Source: Fredinandcohnia onubensis
Lineage (GTDB): Bacteria; Bacillota; Bacilli; Bacillales; Bacillaceae_L
Direction: 5' to 3'
Assembly: GCF_031181385.1 (NCBI RefSeq)
Contig: NZ_JAPSKV010000018.1
Location: 1 to 52,796 of the forward strand
Length of the DNA: 52,796 nt
Shown: in pieces, positions 48,713-52,796 of the stretch
Position numbering within the stretch: the stretch's first letter is position 1
How the letters are laid out: each line of letters begins with the position of its first letter
Position numbers and translations under genes: made by a program
Notes under the pieces: model-generated
Told to the model about the DNA's origin: nothing
Database searches by the model: none
Seen by the model: only the letters and a program-made list of their open reading frames with translations

Positions 48713-49075
48713 ATGGATAAAATCTATGTGAACCAAATGCAATTTTACGGCTATCATGGTGTTTTCCCGGAAGAAACAAAGCTTGGCCAACGCTTCTTCG
48801 TGGACCTAATGGTAGAAGTGGATGTTAAACAAGCGGGTGAAACGGATGATTTAAATTATTCTGTTCACTATGGGGAGCTATACAAACTATGTAAGGAAAT
48901 TGTTGAGGGAAAGCCTTATAAATTGCTTGAGGCAGTAGCTGAAAAAATGGCTACCGATATTTTAGCTCATTTTCCATTGGTCTTTAGCTGCACAATAAAA
49001 GTAATCAAGCCTGACCCTCCAATACCAGGACAGCTTAAATCAGTAGCGGTAGAGATCACAAGGAGTCGACAATAG
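48713..49075 (+). CDS. folB: Dihydroneopterin aldolase
   Basis: A 120-aa tunnelling-fold enzyme that releases glycolaldehyde from dihydroneopterin. MQFYGYHGVFPEE (with the Tyr and Glu), NYSVHYGELY and LLEAVAEKMA are diagnostic; the conserved Lys is in IKVIKPDPP. It is ordered as usual between folP and folK. Confidence 0.95.
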   Translation: MDKIYVNQMQFYGYHGVFPEETKLGQRFFVDLMVEVDVKQAGETDDLNYSVHYGELYKLCKEIVEGKPYKLLEAVAEKMATDILAHFPLVFSCTIKVIKPDPPIPGQLKSVAVEITRSRQ

Positions 49076-49599
49076 TGAATAATACAGCTTATATCGCCTT
49101 AGGTACAAATATAGGAACCCGGGAATCCTATTTACATTCAGCATTACAAGCCATTCAAGGAAATGATATAGATATTATTGGTTTTTCTTCAATTTATGAA
49201 ACAGATCCCGTTGGTTATGAGGATCAAGACCGATTTTTAAACATGGTAATTAAAGTAAATACCAATTTACAACCAATGGATTTACTAGAAGTTTTGCAGA
49301 GTATCGAGCGAGAATCTGGCAGGGAAAGGAAAATAAGGTGGGGACCTCGAACACTCGACCTTGACATTTTGCTGTTTAATCAAGAAAATATTGAAACAGA
49401 GCGTCTTATTGTTCCTCACCCCCGAATGACAGAGCGAGCCTTTGTTCTGGTGCCGTTAGCTGAAATAGACCAGGATGTAGAAATTCCAGCGGTAACGAAA
49501 CCAATATCCTTACTACTAGACGAATTACAAGACAGAGAAGGTGTGCGTATATGGAAGCGGAGAAATGGGGAAGACGTATTCGTGCTTTTCGAAAATTAA
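49075..49599 (+). CDS. folK: 2-amino-4-hydroxy-6-hydroxymethyldihydropteridine pyrophosphokinase
   Basis: A 174-aa HPPK that makes the pterin pyrophosphate substrate of FolP. Motifs are ALGTNIGTRESYL, FLNMVIKV and WGPRTLDLDILLF (metal Asp pair), followed by VPHPRMTERAFVL. GTG 49075 shares a base with the folB stop, and AAGGAG precedes it. yazB overlaps its last 49 bp. Confidence 0.95.
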   Translation: MNNTAYIALGTNIGTRESYLHSALQAIQGNDIDIIGFSSIYETDPVGYEDQDRFLNMVIKVNTNLQPMDLLEVLQSIERESGRERKIRWGPRTLDLDILLFNQENIETERLIVPHPRMTERAFVLVPLAEIDQDVEIPAVTKPISLLLDELQDREGVRIWKRRNGEDVFVLFEN

Positions 49600-49763
49600 A
49601 AGGGTATACCCAAGAGAGTTTGGCAAAAGACCTCGGGGTATCGGTGTCTCTTGTTGGAGAAGTAGAGCGGGGAACACGGATGCCTAGCAAGATATTTTTA
49701 CAAGAGGTTGCAGATATACTAAAAGTACCACTTGATGACTTACGTCCAAAAGAGGTTGATTAA
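49551..49763 (+). CDS. yazB: Small HTH (XRE family) protein YazB
   Basis: A 70-aa single-domain Cro/CI-type helix-turn-helix protein (GRRIRAFRKLKGYTQESLAKDLGVS, recognition helix SVSLVGEVERGTR). GAGAAGGTG precedes the ATG, inside folK. It lies between folate genes and dusB in Bacillus; its targets are unknown. Confidence 0.9.
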   Translation: MEAEKWGRRIRAFRKLKGYTQESLAKDLGVSVSLVGEVERGTRMPSKIFLQEVADILKVPLDDLRPKEVD

Positions 49764-49796
49764 ATAGTTTCAGAAATAAAAGGAAGGAGGGATACC

Positions 49797-50798
49797 TTGT
49801 TAAAAATAGGAAATATCGAAATGAAAAACCAAGTTGTTCTTGCACCGATGGCTGGGGTGTGTAACTCTGCATTCCGTCTAACAGTTAAGGAATTTGGTGC
49901 AGGATTAGTTTGTGCGGAAATGGTAAGTGATAAAGCAATCCTCTATAAAAATGCTAGAACAATGGGAATGCTTTATATTGATGAACGTGAAAAGCCACTT
50001 AGCCTCCAAATTTTTGGAGGAGAAAAAGAAACATTAGTTGAAGCGGCTAAGTTTGTTGATAAAAACACAACAGCCGATATTATTGATATTAACATGGGAT
50101 GCCCTGTACCAAAAATTACGAAATGTGATGCTGGCGCAAAGTGGCTATTAGATCCTAATAAGATTTATGAGATGGTTTCAGCGGTAGCCGATGCAGTTGA
50201 CAAACCGGTTACCGTAAAAATGCGGATGGGCTGGGACGAAGACCATATTTTTGCCATTCAAAATGCTCAGGCGGTAGAACGTGCTGGTGGTCAAGCAGTA
50301 GCCATGCATGGAAGAACTCGTGTTCAAATGTACGAAGGGTTTGCGAACTGGGATATTATTAAACAAGTAAAAGAATCGGTAAACATTCCTGTGATCGGAA
50401 ATGGTGATGTTAAAACACCACAGGATGCAAGACGTATGCTTGATGAAACAGGCTGTGACGGTGTAATGATTGGCCGTGCAGCACTTGGAAACCCATGGAT
50501 GATTTATCAAACAGTCAAATATTTAGAAGCTGGTGAACTAACTGAAGAACCAAGCGTAAGGGAAAAAATTGATGTATCGATTCTTCATTTAGACCGTTTA
50601 ATTGACCTAAAGAATGAAAACATCGCGGTAAGGGAATTCAGAAAGCATGCTGCGTGGTATCTAAAAGGAATCCGCGGAAATGCAATCGTCCGTAATGATG
50701 TCAACAACTGCAATACACGAGATGAATTAGTGTCAGCTTTACAAAGCTTCGTTGAAGAAGTAGAAAAAAAGCAAGAAAACAATGCAAAGGTTGTTTGA
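49797..50798 (+). CDS. dusB: tRNA-dihydrouridine synthase
   Basis: A 333-aa FMN-dependent enzyme (yacF in B. subtilis). Motifs are LAPMAGVCNSAFR (residues 15-27), the catalytic-Cys loop MGCPVPKITKCDAG (near 99-112), KMRMGW, MHGRTRVQMYEG and NGDVKTPQDA. TTG 49797 follows AAGGAAGGAGGG. Its stop codon overlaps the -35 of a perfect sigma-A promoter. Confidence 0.94.
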   Translation: MLKIGNIEMKNQVVLAPMAGVCNSAFRLTVKEFGAGLVCAEMVSDKAILYKNARTMGMLYIDEREKPLSLQIFGGEKETLVEAAKFVDKNTTADIIDINMGCPVPKITKCDAGAKWLLDPNKIYEMVSAVADAVDKPVTVKMRMGWDEDHIFAIQNAQAVERAGGQAVAMHGRTRVQMYEGFANWDIIKQVKESVNIPVIGNGDVKTPQDARRMLDETGCDGVMIGRAALGNPWMIYQTVKYLEAGELTEEPSVREKIDVSILHLDRLIDLKNENIAVREFRKHAAWYLKGIRGNAIVRNDVNNCNTRDELVSALQSFVEEVEKKQENNAKVV

Positions 50799-50823
50799 CA
50801 TCAATAGTTCCCTACACTATAAT
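50795..50823 (+). promoter_or_regulatory. Perfect sigma-A promoter overlapping the dusB stop
   Basis: TTGACA (50795-50800), 17 bp, TATAAT (50818-50823). Its transcript would start near 50830 and meet a terminator within about 10 nt. It is the likeliest promoter for lysS. Confidence 0.8.
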
Positions 50824-50837
50824 ACCCGTAAGCAACC

Positions 50838-50866
50838 CACTGCCAGTTAATTACTGGCAGTTTTTC
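50838..50866 (+). terminator. Terminator upstream of lysS
   Basis: ACTGCCAGT / ACTGGCAGT with a 5-nt loop and five T residues, lying only about 15 nt past a perfect promoter. It ends the folate-dusB operon and may attenuate lysS. Confidence 0.88.
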
Positions 50867-50936
50867 TGCTTTACGTTTATATTGGAATAGGACAAGTTAT
50901 ATATTTACGGTTTTTCATAGATGAGTGACAAAATAG

Positions 50937-52433
<1,497 letters not shown>

Positions 52434-52440
52434 TTTGAGT

Positions 52441-52470
52441 AATAGAGTGGATTTCCACTCTATTTTTTTA
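52441..52470 (+). terminator. Terminator after lysS
   Basis: AATAGAGTGG / CCACTCTATT with a short loop and seven T residues. Confidence 0.92.
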
Positions 52471-52519
52471 TGGATTCAATCGAAAAACTTTATTAGTATA
52501 ATTTTTTTATCAAAAAGGC

Positions 52520-52548
52520 TTGCCTTAAAAGTTCAGAGGTGGTATATT
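52520..52548 (+). promoter_or_regulatory. rRNA operon promoter P1
   Basis: TTGCCT, 17-bp spacer, TATATT, 201 bp before the 16S start. It is the distal member of a tandem rRNA promoter pair. Confidence 0.75.
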
Positions 52549-52600
52549 ATAAATCTGCCGCTGAGATGCGGTGTTGAAATAAAAAAAGATAAAAAAGTTG

Positions 52601-52629
52601 TTGACTATCAAAATTATAAATGATATTAT
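52601..52629 (+). promoter_or_regulatory. rRNA operon promoter P2
   Basis: TTGACT, 17-bp spacer, TATTAT, proximal to the 16S gene with an AT-rich upstream region. Confidence 0.8.
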
Positions 52630-52673
52630 AATAAAGTTGCTTCAAAAGGGCAACGATAGCGAAACTTTAAAAA

Positions 52674-52689
52674 GTTCTTTGAAAACTGA
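52674..52689 (+). promoter_or_regulatory. boxA antitermination/processing site in the rRNA leader
   Basis: GTTCTTTGAAAACTGA matches the Bacillus rRNA leader boxA element (GTTCTTTGAAAACT), used by NusB/NusE antitermination. Confidence 0.75.
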
Positions 52690-52748
52690 ACACAATACAA
52701 GCGTCAACGTTTAATTCTAAAGTAACAAACTATTGAGCAATCAATACT

Positions 52749-52796
<48 letters not shown>

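Overview
The window is a conserved chromosomal block of a low-GC, endospore-forming Bacillaceae (Bacillus or a close relative such as Neobacillus or Mesobacillus; the genus cannot be fixed from this stretch). It runs from the 5S rRNA that closes one rRNA operon (1-121) to the start of the 16S rRNA of the next (52749-52796). Gene order follows the B. subtilis csfB-to-lysS region almost gene for gene, and about 54 protein genes plus two tRNAs are supported. Nearly all protein genes point rightward, co-directional with the rRNA. Only abrB and the tRNA-Met/tRNA-Glu pair are on the minus strand.

Layout. 1-900: end of an rRNA operon, a tandem-repeat spacer, and csfB. 1050-8300: PLP decarboxylase, tmk, darA, yaaR, holB, ricT, yabA, yabB, yazA, rsmI (nucleotide supply, replication control, translation modification). 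8300-16000: abrB (reverse), metS, tatD-type gene, yabE, rnmV, rsmA, yabG. 16150-24110: veg, sspF, ispE, purR-ridA, spoVG, glmU-prs-ctc-pth, fin. 24200-34150: mfd, spoVT, yabM, yabN-rqcP, yabP-yabQ-divIC, yabR. 34300-34580: tRNA pair and divergent promoters. 34800-43200: spoIIE, yabS, yabT, tilS, hprT, ftsH. 43300-52430: coaX, hslO, yacD, cysK, pabA-folP-folB-folK-yazB-dusB, lysS. 52434-52796: tandem rRNA promoters, boxA and the 16S 5' end.

The genes combine housekeeping work (rRNA and tRNA processing and modification, DNA repair, folate, purine/PRPP and UDP-GlcNAc supply) with sporulation control (csfB, abrB, yabG, sspF, spoVG, fin, spoVT, yabP, yabQ, spoIIE). Much of the interest is in promoters. 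Near-consensus sites for sigma-A, sigma-B, sigma-F, sigma-G, sigma-H and sigma-K, a PurBox and Spo0A boxes sit where the B. subtilis regulon predicts. The spoIIE promoter keeps the unusual 21-bp spacer.

I see no prophage, insertion sequence, CRISPR array, defence island or novel multi-gene system. The non-textbook features are: three different dispersed intergenic repeat families plus a 53-bp tandem repeat; a Spo0A-box cluster between abrB and metS; a structured, terminator-ended leader before the decarboxylase; a perfect sigma-A promoter firing straight into a terminator before lysS; and the local absence of pabB, pabC, xpaC and yaaN. Many true start codons are GTG or TTG and lie inside the longest ORF; I used ribosome sites, promoters and remembered family lengths to choose them.
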